Shown: positions 17,169-26,485 of the stretch, in pieces
Position numbering within the stretch: the stretch's first letter is position 1
Layout of the letters: each line of letters starts with the position of its first letter
Origin: Moorena sp. SIOASIH
GTDB lineage: Bacteria; Cyanobacteriota; Cyanobacteriia; Cyanobacteriales; Coleofasciculaceae
Reading direction: 5' to 3'
Length of the DNA: 64,000 nt
Assembly: GCF_010671925.1 (NCBI RefSeq)
Contig: NZ_JAAHIH010000004.1
Coordinates: 186,001-250,000 of the forward strand
Notes under the pieces: generated by a model
Databases searched by the model: none
What the model was told of the DNA's origin: nothing
Seen by the model: only the letters and a program-made list of their open reading frames with translations
Made by a program: the position numbers and the translations under genes

Positions 17169-17258
17169 AGGACTTACGCAGTGACTCTAGCTGTAGGGTG
17201 CCTTAATAACGCACCCTACACCATCAGCGCCTTTGTTGCCCAGTTTTGCGTAAGTTCT
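17169..17258. repeat. Inverted-repeat element, AGGACTTACGCA family
   Basis: Terminal inverted repeats AGGACTTACGCA (17169-17180) and TGCGTAAGTTCT (17247-17258). Inside is a 10-bp hairpin TGTAGGGTGC / GCACCCTACA (17192-17220). Two other copies with the same ends lie at 22398-22531 and 58094-58199. No coding capacity: a MITE-like element. The 280-bp gap before trmJ holds nothing else recognised. Confidence 0.7.
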
Positions 17259-17367
17259 GAACTTGCACAAATGGTGCAACTGTTTTGTGGTTGAAGGGTA
17301 ACCTTCAACCTACCCGACAAGGAACGGGACGCCTGGGCAAGAACAACCTTCAACCTTGAAAATGTAT

Positions 17368-18156
17368 ATGGGAGTCAGGATTGTTTTAGTAGAACCCGCT
17401 GGTCCATTGAATGTGGGTTCTGTAGCGCGAGTGATGAAAAATATGGGGTTATCGCAGCTGGTGCTAGTGAATCCTCAGTGTGACCATCTCAGCCAAGACG
17501 CACAGCATATGGCAGTGCACGGGCTAGATATCTTAGAAAAAGCCCAAGTCGTAGCAACCATACCAGATGCCTTAGTCGGGTGTCAAAGAGCGATCGCAAC
17601 CACCGCTCGTAGCCGCGCCATCCCCACTACTCTCGAACATCCCAGAACCGCCTTACCCTGGTTATTGTCAGCTGGCGTAACCTCTGCCCTGATTTTTGGC
17701 CCTGAATCTAGGGGATTGAGCAATGATGAACTCAATCATGCTCAGCGGTTTGTGCGCATTCCCACTAGTTCCACCTATCCAGCCTTAAACCTAGCCCAAG
17801 CCGTAACAGTCTGCTGTTATGAACTTTATCAATATCAACTTGATCAAAGTACACACCAGCCATCACCCGTCCCAAGTCAACCCTTATCCCCTACTCCCCC
17901 CTACCAAGATGCTGCTACTTTGGACCAGATAGAACGCTACTCTAAGCATCTAGAAGCCCTATTATTGAAAATTGGTTATCTTTATCCCCATACCAAAGCA
18001 GCACGAATGGAAAAGCTGCGACGTCTGTTAAACCGAGCAACCCCCACCACAGAAGAAATCAACATGCTCAGAGGAATGCTCCGCCAGGTAGAATGGGCGC
18101 TACAATTTTTGCCAAAGTCTGGGGTAGATGATCCGTCAAAACCAAACCAGCCCTAA
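17368..18156 (+). CDS. trmJ: TrmJ-like tRNA/rRNA 2'-O-methyltransferase
   Basis: SPOUT-class S-adenosylmethionine methyltransferase, probably 2'-O-methylating tRNA position 32. The N-terminal motif is VRIVLVEPAGPLNVGSVARVMKN. The SAM-binding knot motifs are ALIFGPESRGLSNDEL and IPTSSTYPALNLAQAV. A C-terminal helical extension is typical of TrmJ. Three in-frame starts compete (TTG 17356, ATG 17362, ATG 17368). I use 17368 (MGVRIVLVEP) since it gives the usual family N-terminus; no clear ribosome binding site helps. A Pro/Gln/Ser-rich linker near residue 155 separates the domains. The rRNA versus tRNA target is inferred from family, not shown. Confidence 0.85.
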   Translation: MGVRIVLVEPAGPLNVGSVARVMKNMGLSQLVLVNPQCDHLSQDAQHMAVHGLDILEKAQVVATIPDALVGCQRAIATTARSRAIPTTLEHPRTALPWLLSAGVTSALIFGPESRGLSNDELNHAQRFVRIPTSSTYPALNLAQAVTVCCYELYQYQLDQSTHQPSPVPSQPLSPTPPYQDAATLDQIERYSKHLEALLLKIGYLYPHTKAARMEKLRRLLNRATPTTEEINMLRGMLRQVEWALQFLPKSGVDDPSKPNQP

Positions 18157-18388
18157 AATAGGCTTGCATAGGTTGTATTGGAGGCGTGATAGATGGCCGC
18201 TTCAACTGTTGGTACTAGATCAAAACTCCGTGATCAGAACACTCAAGAAAAACTGAAAGGGAAGCTTGATACTGCTACATCCATTAAAGTTCTCTCCCTT
18301 ATCATTAGACCATACTCAGAAAATTCCGAGAACTAGCAGATTGTTTCCGGTTTTATGTATCTGGTAAACCTCAGCCTAAGATTCAGCA
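18157..18388. other. Spacer trmJ/serine hydrolase
   Basis: No feature recognised. Confidence 0.4.
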
Positions 18389-19858
18389 GTGGAAAAACAA
18401 CAGAAACCAACCTCCTCCCGCCGCCGCCAGCGTCGCCACCTTACCAAACAGCCACAAACTAAGGACATTAAATCCTCCAAATCCCAACCAAAACAGAAAA
18501 CACGCCGCCAAAGCTCATCCCCAAAATCAAATAAATCTCGGTCAACCCCGCCACCTACCCCCCGTACCCGTGCTCGTCTATCCCGTTCACCAAACCCTTC
18601 TGCAATTCGCTCCAGTCAATCCCAGCTCAGGGTAGCATACCGCACACCCCAGTTACCAAACCTTCGTAGAAGACTCAATCCCTTTGCTACACCAGCCTCC
18701 TCATCCTTGCCCACCATAACCAATTCTCGTAATCCAATTCGGCAACGTCCTCAGCCACAATTAGTTGCTGATTTTTCCCCTAAATCCTCCAAAACAAGCC
18801 AACTAAAAGCTAGACTACCCCTCCCAACCCCCAATCACCAATCTGTACAAATTCGGAGAACTCGCCGAGAGCGCCGTTCCGAAAACTCCTCTACCAGGCT
18901 ATGGATTTTGATTATCCGTTTGCTGATTGTGGGAATTGGTCTCGGAGCGATCGCAGGTACCGTATTATCGAGCTTGGGTACTGCTAGCCAACCATCTACC
19001 AAAACCACAGACAATGCTCCAATTGAAGTCCAGCAGAGTTTGAGTCAGACAATTAGTTCTCAATTGACACCCCTGCTGCTCAACAAATCTCCCTTACAAA
19101 AACAAATTCAAACTCTAGTAAAGCAACACCCCCAATTGCAACCCGGAATCTTCATCCATGATCTCGATACCGGTGCTTTCCTAGAATCAAATAGCCGTCT
19201 CATTTTTCCTGCTGCTAGCACCATTAAGTTACCAATTCTAATTGCTTTCTTTCAGGATGTAGATGCAGGCAAAGTTTTCTTAGATGAATATATAACCATG
19301 AAACCAGAGATGATTGCTGGTGGTTCTGGAAACATGCAATATCAAAAACCAGGCAAACAGTACAAAGCTCTGGAAGTAGCCACCAAAATGATCACCATTA
19401 GTGATAACACGGCTACGAATATGCTGATTGAACGTCTTGGTGGCATCGAAGTTCTCAATCAACGATTCCGCTCTTGGGGTTTGAAAAAAACTGTACTGCG
19501 CAACCCCCTACCAGATTTGCCAGGAACAAACACCACTAGCCCAAGAGAACTGGCTAGTTTGATTTTTCACCTTGAGCAAGGTAAGTGGATTTCTCCCCAA
19601 TCTCGTACTGACCTGATCGATATCATGATCCAAACTAAGACCAACACACTATTACCCCAAGGACTAGGTAATGGTGCCACCATTGCCCATAAAACTGGCA
19701 CCCTTGGCCGACTACTGGCCGATGTAGGTTTAGTAAAAATGCCCAACGGCAAGCGTTACATTATCAGCGTAATGGTCAAACGCCCCTTTAATGATGCCAG
19801 TGCCGAAAAACTGATTCGCACCATTTCTCGACAAGCCTATGACTACTTTAATAATTAG
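18389..19858 (+). CDS. Membrane-anchored class A beta-lactamase-fold hydrolase
   Basis: Serine hydrolase of the beta-lactamase2 type. A very basic, Ser/Pro/Gln/Arg-rich N-terminal tail of about 170 residues would face the cytoplasm. One membrane segment (about residues 171-192, LWILIIRLLIVGIGLG) follows, then an exported catalytic domain. Motifs: S277-T-I-K280, S338-D-N340, K435-T-G437. The glutamate of the class A omega loop (E166, needed for deacylation of penicillins) is not seen; the region reads NPLPDLPGTNTTSPREL. It is thus more likely a peptidase or cell-wall-related enzyme, or a slow acylating one, than a resistance enzyme. Start GTG 18389. The gene ends just before obgE, which is on the opposite strand. 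Confidence 0.85.
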   Translation: MEKQQKPTSSRRRQRRHLTKQPQTKDIKSSKSQPKQKTRRQSSSPKSNKSRSTPPPTPRTRARLSRSPNPSAIRSSQSQLRVAYRTPQLPNLRRRLNPFATPASSSLPTITNSRNPIRQRPQPQLVADFSPKSSKTSQLKARLPLPTPNHQSVQIRRTRRERRSENSSTRLWILIIRLLIVGIGLGAIAGTVLSSLGTASQPSTKTTDNAPIEVQQSLSQTISSQLTPLLLNKSPLQKQIQTLVKQHPQLQPGIFIHDLDTGAFLESNSRLIFPAASTIKLPILIAFFQDVDAGKVFLDEYITMKPEMIAGGSGNMQYQKPGKQYKALEVATKMITISDNTATNMLIERLGGIEVLNQRFRSWGLKKTVLRNPLPDLPGTNTTSPRELASLIFHLEQGKWISPQSRTDLIDIMIQTKTNTLLPQGLGNGATIAHKTGTLGRLLADVGLVKMPNGKRYIISVMVKRPFNDASAEKLIRTISRQAYDYFNN

Positions 19859-19876
19859 TCATTTCTTAATTACCGG

Positions 19877-20926
19877 TTAAACCTTGAAAGTTGACTGTTG
19901 AAGGTTGACTGCTGCCTTTGAGCAATCTGCTACTGACAACTGATCTAGAGATTGCCAGATTTTCGATAACAAAGCATCCAAGCCGATTTTAGCAACAGCT
20001 GAAATCGAAAAAACTGGTACCTGAGTAAGCTGATTTAGGTAAGTAGACACCTCATCGATCATGTCTTGATCAACCGCATCTACCTTATTAAGGGCAAGAA
20101 TTTGGGGACGCTCTGGCAATTCTCTGCCATAGGCTTGTAACTCCTGTTGAATGGTTTGATAATCAGCAATCGGGTCAGCAGCAGTAATATCAATCAAATG
20201 CAGTAACAAGCGAGTGCGTTCGATATGACGTAGGAACTCGTGACCCAGACCAATACCTTGATGAGCTCCAGCAATCAACCCAGGAATGTCAGCAAATACA
20301 GTACCATCCCCAGTTGGTTTTCGAACCACACCTAAATTCGGAATCAAAGTGGTAAAGGGGTAATTGGCTATCTTGGGTCGTGCCGCTGAGAGTGCTGAAA
20401 TCAGAGTAGACTTACCAGCATTAGGTAGACCAATAATGCCCACCTCAGCCAGTAACTTCAACTCCAAGCGTAACCTCAGTTGCTCTCCTGGTAGTCCAGG
20501 TAACGCATGCTCTGGTGCGCGATTGTGATTACTCAGGAAATGCCGATTTCCCAAACCTCCTTTACCACCTTTGGCAACACACAGCATTTGCCGAGGTTTT
20601 ACCAAATCCCCCAGCATTTCTCCCGTGTCAGCATTGTAGACAACCGTGCCACAGGGAACTTCAATAATGCGATCGCTACCATTTTTTCCCGTCCGATTAT
20701 TAGGGCCTCCCCGACCCCCATTCTCAGCTCGAAAGCAATGGGCGTATTTGAAATCTAGCAACGTTTGCAGATGCTCTATAGCATTGAAAATCACGCTACC
20801 CCCCCGACCACCATTACCCCCCGCCGGTCCTCCAGCAGGAACATACTTTTCCCGCCGAAACGCCACAATTCCATCGCCCCCGTTACCAGCGACAACTTCA
20901 ATTTCTGCTTGGTCGATAAATTGCAT
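19877..20926 (-). CDS. obgE: Obg/CgtA GTPase
   Basis: Essential ribosome-assembly and stress GTPase. The glycine-rich Obg fold is at the N-terminus (VVAGNGGDGIVAFRREKYV, AGGPAGGNGGRGGSVIF). The G domain follows, with the P loop GLPNAGKST, DIPGLIAG as G3 and LNKVDAVD as G4. 349 residues, with a short C-terminus lacking the TGS-like OCT extension found in some firmicutes. Start ATG 20926. Convergent with the serine hydrolase (18 bp between stop codons) and with no terminator visible between them. Upstream are 'ttagtccttagt' and 'caatcaccaat' repeats (20935-21075). Confidence 0.96.
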   Translation of the reverse strand: MQFIDQAEIEVVAGNGGDGIVAFRREKYVPAGGPAGGNGGRGGSVIFNAIEHLQTLLDFKYAHCFRAENGGRGGPNNRTGKNGSDRIIEVPCGTVVYNADTGEMLGDLVKPRQMLCVAKGGKGGLGNRHFLSNHNRAPEHALPGLPGEQLRLRLELKLLAEVGIIGLPNAGKSTLISALSAARPKIANYPFTTLIPNLGVVRKPTGDGTVFADIPGLIAGAHQGIGLGHEFLRHIERTRLLLHLIDITAADPIADYQTIQQELQAYGRELPERPQILALNKVDAVDQDMIDEVSTYLNQLTQVPVFSISAVAKIGLDALLSKIWQSLDQLSVADCSKAAVNLQQSTFKV

Positions 20927-20999
20927 AATTAGTTTTTAGTCCTTAGTGCTTAGGTCTTAGTCCTTAGTGTTTTCTTGACATCAGTCAGTTGAACCGATT

Positions 21000-21075
21000 C
21001 CCCTTAATTAATCTAACTACTAATGACCAATGACTAATGACTAATGACTAATCACCAATCACCAATCACCAATCA
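21000..21075. repeat. Short tandem repeats (AATGACTA / AATCACC)
   Basis: Direct repeats of the heptamers AATGACT and AATCACC between obgE and the next minus-strand gene. STRR class, no coding potential. Confidence 0.7.
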
Positions 21076-21079
21076 CCAC

Positions 21080-21781
21080 TTATAAATATGCTGAAACATC
21101 TTCACCACAATCATCGGCTAAATAAGATAAAGCCCGGAAGCGCAAGCCGACTAACTGATCATAGAGAGGATTAAGCTTACACATCGGTGGGATGTGGACG
21201 ATTTTGTGATTAAATAGCTTCACGTCCCGTTCAAACGGACACTGAGAAGGAATCAGTTTACACATAAATCGAGCGACCCGTGGGTCATTAACATCCATAC
21301 CATCTAACCAATCCCGCATTGGCTGTAGAATATCCGAATGGGGATGGTCAGAACTTCCTGGTTCTTGAGCTAAGGCATCAGCAGAATCGCTTTGCTCAGT
21401 TGCCTTACCGTCATAAAGAGTTACCTGCAGTGATTCAAGAGCCTCAACCTTATGACCTAGCGCTTCACAGAACTGGTGTAGAACATCAGCTTCAGTCGCA
21501 GAGTACACCCCATCTGCCAAGGCTACCATTACAGCAGTTCGTAGAAAATTCTCTGCCGTTGTGTTATCCTTACCTAAAGCTGCTGCTAGTTCTTCAGGAG
21601 TAATCGGTTGATCAAAAGACTGCAAATCAGTACCAGGAGCCAATGTCTCTTGGGTGATTTGAGCCATAACCTCTTGTTCTTCTGGGTCAAAGTGACCATC
21701 AGCCCAGGCAACGGCAAATAAACCCCGCAGCCAAGCTGAAATCTGTTCTTCGGTGTAGGTAGCAGTACTGGAAGTAGCCAT
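21080..21781 (-). CDS. TerB-like plus Mo-nitrogenase C-terminus-like protein
   Basis: 233 residues in two parts. Residues 1-115 are acidic and helical, and resemble TerB/DjlA-type domains (AWLRGLFAVAWADGHFDPEE, AVMVALADGVYSATEADVL), twin copies of a 'DG-x-x-x-xE' helix pair that can bind metals. Residues 150-233 are the four-cysteine module CKLIPSQCPFER, PPMCKLNPLYD, FRALSYLADDCGED. It is paralogous to the gene at 6961-7338, which lacks the TerB part. The domain pairing hints at a metal or stress role (inference). Start ATG 21781. Confidence 0.82.
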   Translation of the reverse strand: MATSSTATYTEEQISAWLRGLFAVAWADGHFDPEEQEVMAQITQETLAPGTDLQSFDQPITPEELAAALGKDNTTAENFLRTAVMVALADGVYSATEADVLHQFCEALGHKVEALESLQVTLYDGKATEQSDSADALAQEPGSSDHPHSDILQPMRDWLDGMDVNDPRVARFMCKLIPSQCPFERDVKLFNHKIVHIPPMCKLNPLYDQLVGLRFRALSYLADDCGEDVSAYL

Positions 21782-21916
21782 AAATACTTAAAATCAATCT
21801 CCTAACACTATTTTAGGAGCAATCACAATAACTTAAGGTCCTGAAGGTTGAAGCCTATAGCATCAAACTAGCAATCGGATTAAGAAGCATCGACCACTTG
21901 TAATTCTGAGATATTC

Positions 21917-22297
21917 GTGAATCTAGCAGAATTTAGTCTTTTCTTAATGTCAGTCCTAACCAGTGCTACTGGACAGTTCTTGCTCAAAACTGGAGCCGAA
22001 AAGCTGGATAAAGTTAACGCTAGCAATTGGCTAGATCAGATATTCAGTATACCCAAGACCCCAGAAATTATAGCAGGGCTAAGTTGTTATGGTTTAGGGG
22101 CACTGGCATACATTTTGTTGCTGACGCGGGTAAATCTCAGCGTTGCTGGTCCTTCAGTATCCTTGACTTACGTCTTCTCCGTACTGATGGGCTATTTTTT
22201 CTTTAAGGAAACCATCCCCGTTAGCCGTGCCGTGGGGTTGGGTTTGATTATCTGCGGTGTAATGTTGGTAATTTGGAAAAAATCAGTTAGTCATTAG
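21917..22297 (+). CDS. Small EamA/SMR-type membrane transporter
   Basis: 126 residues with four predicted membrane helices (MNLAEFSLFLMSVLTSATGQ; IIAGLSCYGLGALAYILLL; PSVSLTYVFSVLMGYFFFK; AVGLGLIICGVMLVIW). This matches a half-size drug/metabolite transporter, which works as a dimer. The motif FKETIPVSRAVGLGLIICGV is typical of the last two helices. Start GTG 21917. Cyanobacterial genes of this type often sit near glycan-assembly genes, as here (WecG/TagA-like follows), so a role in polyprenyl-linked sugar traffic is possible but unproven. Confidence 0.82.
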   Translation: MNLAEFSLFLMSVLTSATGQFLLKTGAEKLDKVNASNWLDQIFSIPKTPEIIAGLSCYGLGALAYILLLTRVNLSVAGPSVSLTYVFSVLMGYFFFKETIPVSRAVGLGLIICGVMLVIWKKSVSH

Positions 22298-22397
22298 TCA
22301 TTTGTCAAGACTATGGATGTAAGCCTCTTGTTTACCCGGCTTTTTTAGGGGGGTAATGGGGGGATACCATCCAACCATACAAGCCTTTTACTTACTC

Positions 22398-22531
22398 AGG
22401 ACTTACCCACTCAGATCTGTAAAATCAGATCTGTAAAACTGCTGTAATTCCCTATTCCCGGTTCTCTGTTGCCAGAGCCGAAGTTTCCTATTGGCTAAAA
22501 CCTTAATTTCTCGATCAGCTGCGTAAGTCCT
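22398..22531. repeat. Inverted-repeat element, AGGACTTAC family
   Basis: Ends AGGACTTAC (22398-22406) and GTAAGTCCT (22523-22531). Within it the 13-mer CAGATCTGTAAAA occurs twice. Same family as 17169-17258 and 58094-58199. It occupies most of the 343-bp gap before the next gene. Confidence 0.7.
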
Positions 22532-22640
22532 ACTTGTGATACACACACATAACTTATTCATAAGTTTGACATCGTGAAAACGCGATCGCGGACAACCGGT
22601 AGCAATACTGTAAATAATCACTACTCTAACTATTACGGCA

Positions 22641-23531
22641 ATGGCAATAAAAAATCAACGGAATGAATTAGATTATTTACCTGCTATTAATGTACATTTG
22701 CTAGAGCGTAGAATATCTTGTGTAACCGTCCCTAGGATTGTAGACGCCATTCATGCCGCTTGCGTTGAAGACAGAAAAATAACCGTAGCTCACTATAACG
22801 TACATAGTTTTAATTTTTCGATGCAGCTCCCATGGTTCTATGAATTTATCCAAAGTGCAGAAATCGCCCATTGTGACGGTATTGGTATCTTAAAAGCCCT
22901 TCAGTTTATGGGGTACAATTTATCACTAAAATACCGCGCTTCTTACACACTATTACTGCCAAAATTACTGGATAATTTCAACCAAAATAGTTTTTCAATA
23001 TTTCTGTTGGGGTCAAAGCCTAAGCATCTAGAAACAGCCCTTACTAACCTCAGACAACAATACCCCAATATTGTTGTCGATGGTCACCACGGATATTTTG
23101 ATAAAGAAGACCCGAGCCAAAATGAAGAGATAATTAATAAAATCAACCAGGCAAAACCTAATATTTTATTGGTAGGCATGGGTATGCCAATTCAAGAAAA
23201 ATGGATTTGGCAGCATCGTAGTCGTCTTAATGTCAATGTGTTCATGCCTTGTGGTGCAGTGATCGACCGATTGGCAGGTGTGGTTCCTGACTGTCCAGAA
23301 TTTATTTCCAATCTTGGTGGAGAGTGGCTTTATCGTCTATCCCGTGAACCCAAACGTCTCGCAGCTCGCTACTTACTCGGTAATCCAGCCTTTTTCTTTC
23401 AACTTGCTCTAGCTAAATTTTATGCACAACCTTTGAGAGTAGAGAAGATGGGGTACAGGCTAAATGGACAAAAAAACAGTTTAGGCGAGCCTGTAAGCCT
23501 TCTTTCACCATTACCTCAGGGAATGAACTAG
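22641..23531 (+). CDS. WecG/TagA/CpsF-family glycosyltransferase
   Basis: GT26 family; such enzymes transfer an N-acetyl-mannosaminyl or related sugar to an undecaprenyl-diphosphate-linked sugar at the cytoplasmic face. 296 residues. Motifs: AHCDGIGILKALQFMG (the conserved D-G), FLLGSKPKHLE, LVGMGMPIQEKWIW (the conserved G-x-P-x-QE), and the C-terminal LGGEWLYRLSREPKRLAARY. First gene of the polysaccharide region; it opens a block of transferases and membrane exporters. Start ATG 22641. The tail after residue 270 lacks family resemblance. The exact sugar is unknown. Confidence 0.9.
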   Translation: MAIKNQRNELDYLPAINVHLLERRISCVTVPRIVDAIHAACVEDRKITVAHYNVHSFNFSMQLPWFYEFIQSAEIAHCDGIGILKALQFMGYNLSLKYRASYTLLLPKLLDNFNQNSFSIFLLGSKPKHLETALTNLRQQYPNIVVDGHHGYFDKEDPSQNEEIINKINQAKPNILLVGMGMPIQEKWIWQHRSRLNVNVFMPCGAVIDRLAGVVPDCPEFISNLGGEWLYRLSREPKRLAARYLLGNPAFFFQLALAKFYAQPLRVEKMGYRLNGQKNSLGEPVSLLSPLPQGMN

Positions 23532-24332
23532 CAAAATCAGGATGCACCTGATGTGTAGCTGTTAGTGAGTTCTAGCCAGTAAACCCAGAATAACTGAGAA
23601 AATTAATTTTATTAAAATTAAAATTAATTTAGTCTCAGTCATGGTGCAAGACCACCATGATCGTGATTCATACCAAGTGATACTAAGTAGCATTCATACT
23701 TAGCACTTTCTTCCCATCACGCCATCACGCCATCACGCCATCACCTTTTGAAGAAGATACTATCTTTGATTCCAACTTAGTATCACTTGCCCATTAGCTA
23801 CCCTTGACGTTTACAAAACACTTGGTATGTTTCAGGTATATTTCCGTATTTTAGAGTGTCGGTTCACTGATCACTATTGACATAGGCAAAATGCTGTGAA
23901 TACCTTGGCACCATCCCCCCAGTCAGCCTACGGCTAAGCTGGGGGTCTTATGTAGTGTATGGTTGTATCCCAATTGTATAGGCAAAAGGGAGGGAATTCA
24001 CCAACCTTCCAAGATAGGGAGAGAGTTTTGGAGTTTCCAGAAAGACACTGCTTTCATGATCGATAATTTTAGGCTTGAGAGTAATAGTGTTACTTTTTCT
24101 CCAGTAATGGGAATTCTGTCATTAGATAGTCTGAGATTTCTCACTTAGCCAGGGCAATGCTTTTATTGCCCGTTTTCTGATTACTCTTTTCAATGCTAGT
24201 CCCCTTAACTGCTTATCTATCCTTACTTTTTCCTTGAATAGGAAAATCAGAGTAGTTAGGAAAATATAAATATAGCAAGGCAAACCCAACACTGGATTAG
24301 GTTTTTAGCAGCTTAGTTTCAAGATAGGTCAG
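23532..24332. other. Repeat-rich intergenic region
   Basis: About 0.8 kb without a gene. Seen: an AT-rich palindrome (aattaattttatta... near 23602-23631), a 'catcacgc' tandem (23717-23744), and the GC hairpin at 23916-23945. A 61-codon frame at 23963-24148 has no ribosome binding site and is not credible. Confidence 0.5.
23916..23945. terminator. GC-rich hairpin, possible terminator
   Basis: CCCCCAG (23916-23922) pairs with CTGGGGG (23939-23945), with an inner AGCC/GGCT stem. No T tract follows, so it may be a dispersed palindrome rather than a terminator. Confidence 0.35.
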
Positions 24333-24977
24333 ATGGATCACACACTAGCCAAGATCATCAATACATCCCAATACGTATCATTTGATATCTTTGATACCGC
24401 AATTATACGCAATGTTTTAGAGCCAAGTGATGTCTTTACACTGGTTCAAAGGCAGTATGAGTATTGTCATTCCGAGTTATTACCAAATTATCCTAAGCTT
24501 AGGCAAAAAGCATAAAAAAAATCTAGGGAAAAACTCTGGAGACGAGAACAGGCTTCAGAAGTTACCTTGGATACCATATTTGAGTGTTTGGTAGAAGATT
24601 TTGGACTTAATGACCAAACCGCACAAATACTCAAAAAAATTGAAATAGAAACCGAAGGGGATGTTTGCAGACGTAATGAATTTATTTTTTCGGTCTATAA
24701 CTATTGCCGATAAAATCAGAAACAGATTATTTTTATCTCCGATATGTATCTCCCCCTATCGGTGATCAATAAAATTCTTCAGTCATCAGGCTATGATGAG
24801 AGTGACAAGGTATTTTTGTCCTCTGCTATAGGCAAAACTAAATTTACGGGAGATATTTATTCATATGTTGTTGAACAGCTAGGATGTAACCCAGAAGATA
24901 TCCTTCACATTGGTGATAATTATCACTCCGATGTTTTGAATGCCAAAGCCAAGGGCTTATTAAGTTATTTTTATTAA
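24333..24977 (+). pseudogene. HAD-superfamily hydrolase, two in-frame stops
   Basis: One reading frame runs from ATG 24333 to 24977, interrupted only by TAA at 24513-24515 and TAA at 24711-24713. Both sides read as one HAD hydrolase of the type found in glycan loci: motif I VSFDIFDTAIIR, then REKLWRREQASEVTLD. After the second stop come IIFISDMYLP (motif II), IGKTKFTG (motif III) and HIGDNYHSDVLNAKAKG (motif IV). Each TAA is one substitution from CAA or AAA. The C-terminus ends early at SYFY. A recently inactivated member of the polysaccharide locus is the simplest reading. Confidence 0.82.
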
Positions 24978-25467
24978 AAACCAAGACATATCGCTATCAA
25001 TAGTTCTTGGTTCCAAAAGTAAAAATTTCATCAGCTTCTTAAAAAGAAACAATCTCTCGACAGTTCATTTTACCTAGCAACCATTATCAATCAGTATTAT
25101 TGTGACCCTCAGGATTGCCAAACTAGCTGCGAGGATTAATTTTGCTATAACTTCGGCTTTAAGAATGTTGGTATCATTTTTTTTAGTTTCATGAATTGAC
25201 TGCTCTACTAGTATTTAAATTTTATCAATTATTCAGTTAATTCAAATCATCCTATTGGCGTAGGGGCTATATAAAGAGGCTGTTAGCTAATATTTATTCC
25301 TTTTATGAATTACGAATTTTAGTTGGTTTCGCCCCCCTAAATACCCAGGCTTAGCAATTCTTAATCAGTCTATGAAACTGGTTATATTTTTTTCAAAATG
25401 TTGCTAATCCTAGGATTTATAATCAGCAGAAAGTTTTCAGTTCACATATTATCAGGAGGATATAACC
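24978..25467. other. AT-rich spacer
   Basis: 490 bp with no credible frame. It probably includes the eroded 3' part of the HAD pseudogene and the promoter for the next gene. A strong AGGAGGA (25454-25460) near the end belongs to the GT2 gene. Confidence 0.45.
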
Positions 25468-26409
25468 TTGAAACCCTTAGTTAGTGTCGTAATACCTACC
25501 TATCGCAGACCAAAGTTAGTTAAACGAGCTGTTCAAAGCGCTCTGGCTCAAACCCTTAGTCAAATTGAAGTCATTGTTGTCATAGATGGTCCGCATGAGG
25601 CTACTTGTGCATCACTCACAGAAGTGGATGACTCCCGGCTAAGGGTTATTGAACTGCCCACCAATCAAGGTTGTACGGCCGCTCGTAGGGCGGGGGTTGC
25701 TGCAGCTCAAGCCCCATGGATTGCTCATCTAGATGATGATGACGAATGGATGCCCCAAAAACTAGAACTGCAACTGGAAGCTGCTAATCGTTCCCAATAC
25801 AAATACCCTATTGTCAGCTGTTACCTAATTGCTCGGACTCCCCAAAACGATTCCATTTGGCCGAGAAGAATTCCCTCTAAATCAGAACCACTGAGTGAAT
25901 ATCTGTTTGTTCGCAATACCTTCTTCCAGGGAGAAGCAGTAATTCAAGGTTCAACTATTCTTACATCCAAAGAGTTATTGCAAAAAATTCCCTTCAGGAG
26001 CAGCGCTGATGATCACGACGATTGGGACTGGCTGTTACGGGCCACTACTTTGGAAGAGGTAGGAATTGAGTTTGTGACTGAACCATTGTCAGTGTGGTAT
26101 TTAGGAGAAAACCGTCCTAGTATTAGTAGCACTACTAAATGGCGGAATTCATTAAACTGGATTCAAAAAGTACAAGACTTAGTCACACCCCGTGCTTACG
26201 CATCCTTTATATTGACAGAGGTAAGTTCAAGAGCTGCCAAAGCTTGTGAGTGGAAGGCATTTTTTCCCCTTCTCTGGGAAGCCATTCGCCATGGCAAACC
26301 CCTACCTATGGATATAGGTTTGTACTTCGGTATGTGGCTACTCTCTCCCAAGACCCGAGGCTGGTTGCGGAATTTACTGACTAAGAATCCTCAGCCATTA
26401 ACAACTTGA
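25468..26409 (+). CDS. GT2-family glycosyltransferase
   Basis: Transfers a sugar from a nucleotide donor to a growing glycan. Starts with the GT-A fold strand VSVVIPTYRRPKLVKRAVQS. The donor/metal-binding acidic cluster AHLDDDDEWMP (about residues 90-100) and an acidic DDHDDWDWLLR segment near residue 183 follow. 313 residues. The start is a TTG at 25468, chosen because AGGAGGA lies about 7 bases upstream and the protein begins directly with the core strand. No membrane segment is certain. Acceptor and sugar unknown. Isolated on the plus strand with rpsU/rbp opposite. Confidence 0.9.
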   Translation: MKPLVSVVIPTYRRPKLVKRAVQSALAQTLSQIEVIVVIDGPHEATCASLTEVDDSRLRVIELPTNQGCTAARRAGVAAAQAPWIAHLDDDDEWMPQKLELQLEAANRSQYKYPIVSCYLIARTPQNDSIWPRRIPSKSEPLSEYLFVRNTFFQGEAVIQGSTILTSKELLQKIPFRSSADDHDDWDWLLRATTLEEVGIEFVTEPLSVWYLGENRPSISSTTKWRNSLNWIQKVQDLVTPRAYASFILTEVSSRAAKACEWKAFFPLLWEAIRHGKPLPMDIGLYFGMWLLSPKTRGWLRNLLTKNPQPLTT

Positions 26410-26485
26410 GCAAAAAATCAGGTCATATCAAGTCCGCTTTTGTCTTTTGTTATTTGTAGTGTTCATAATCCAAGGTTGTTTTGGG

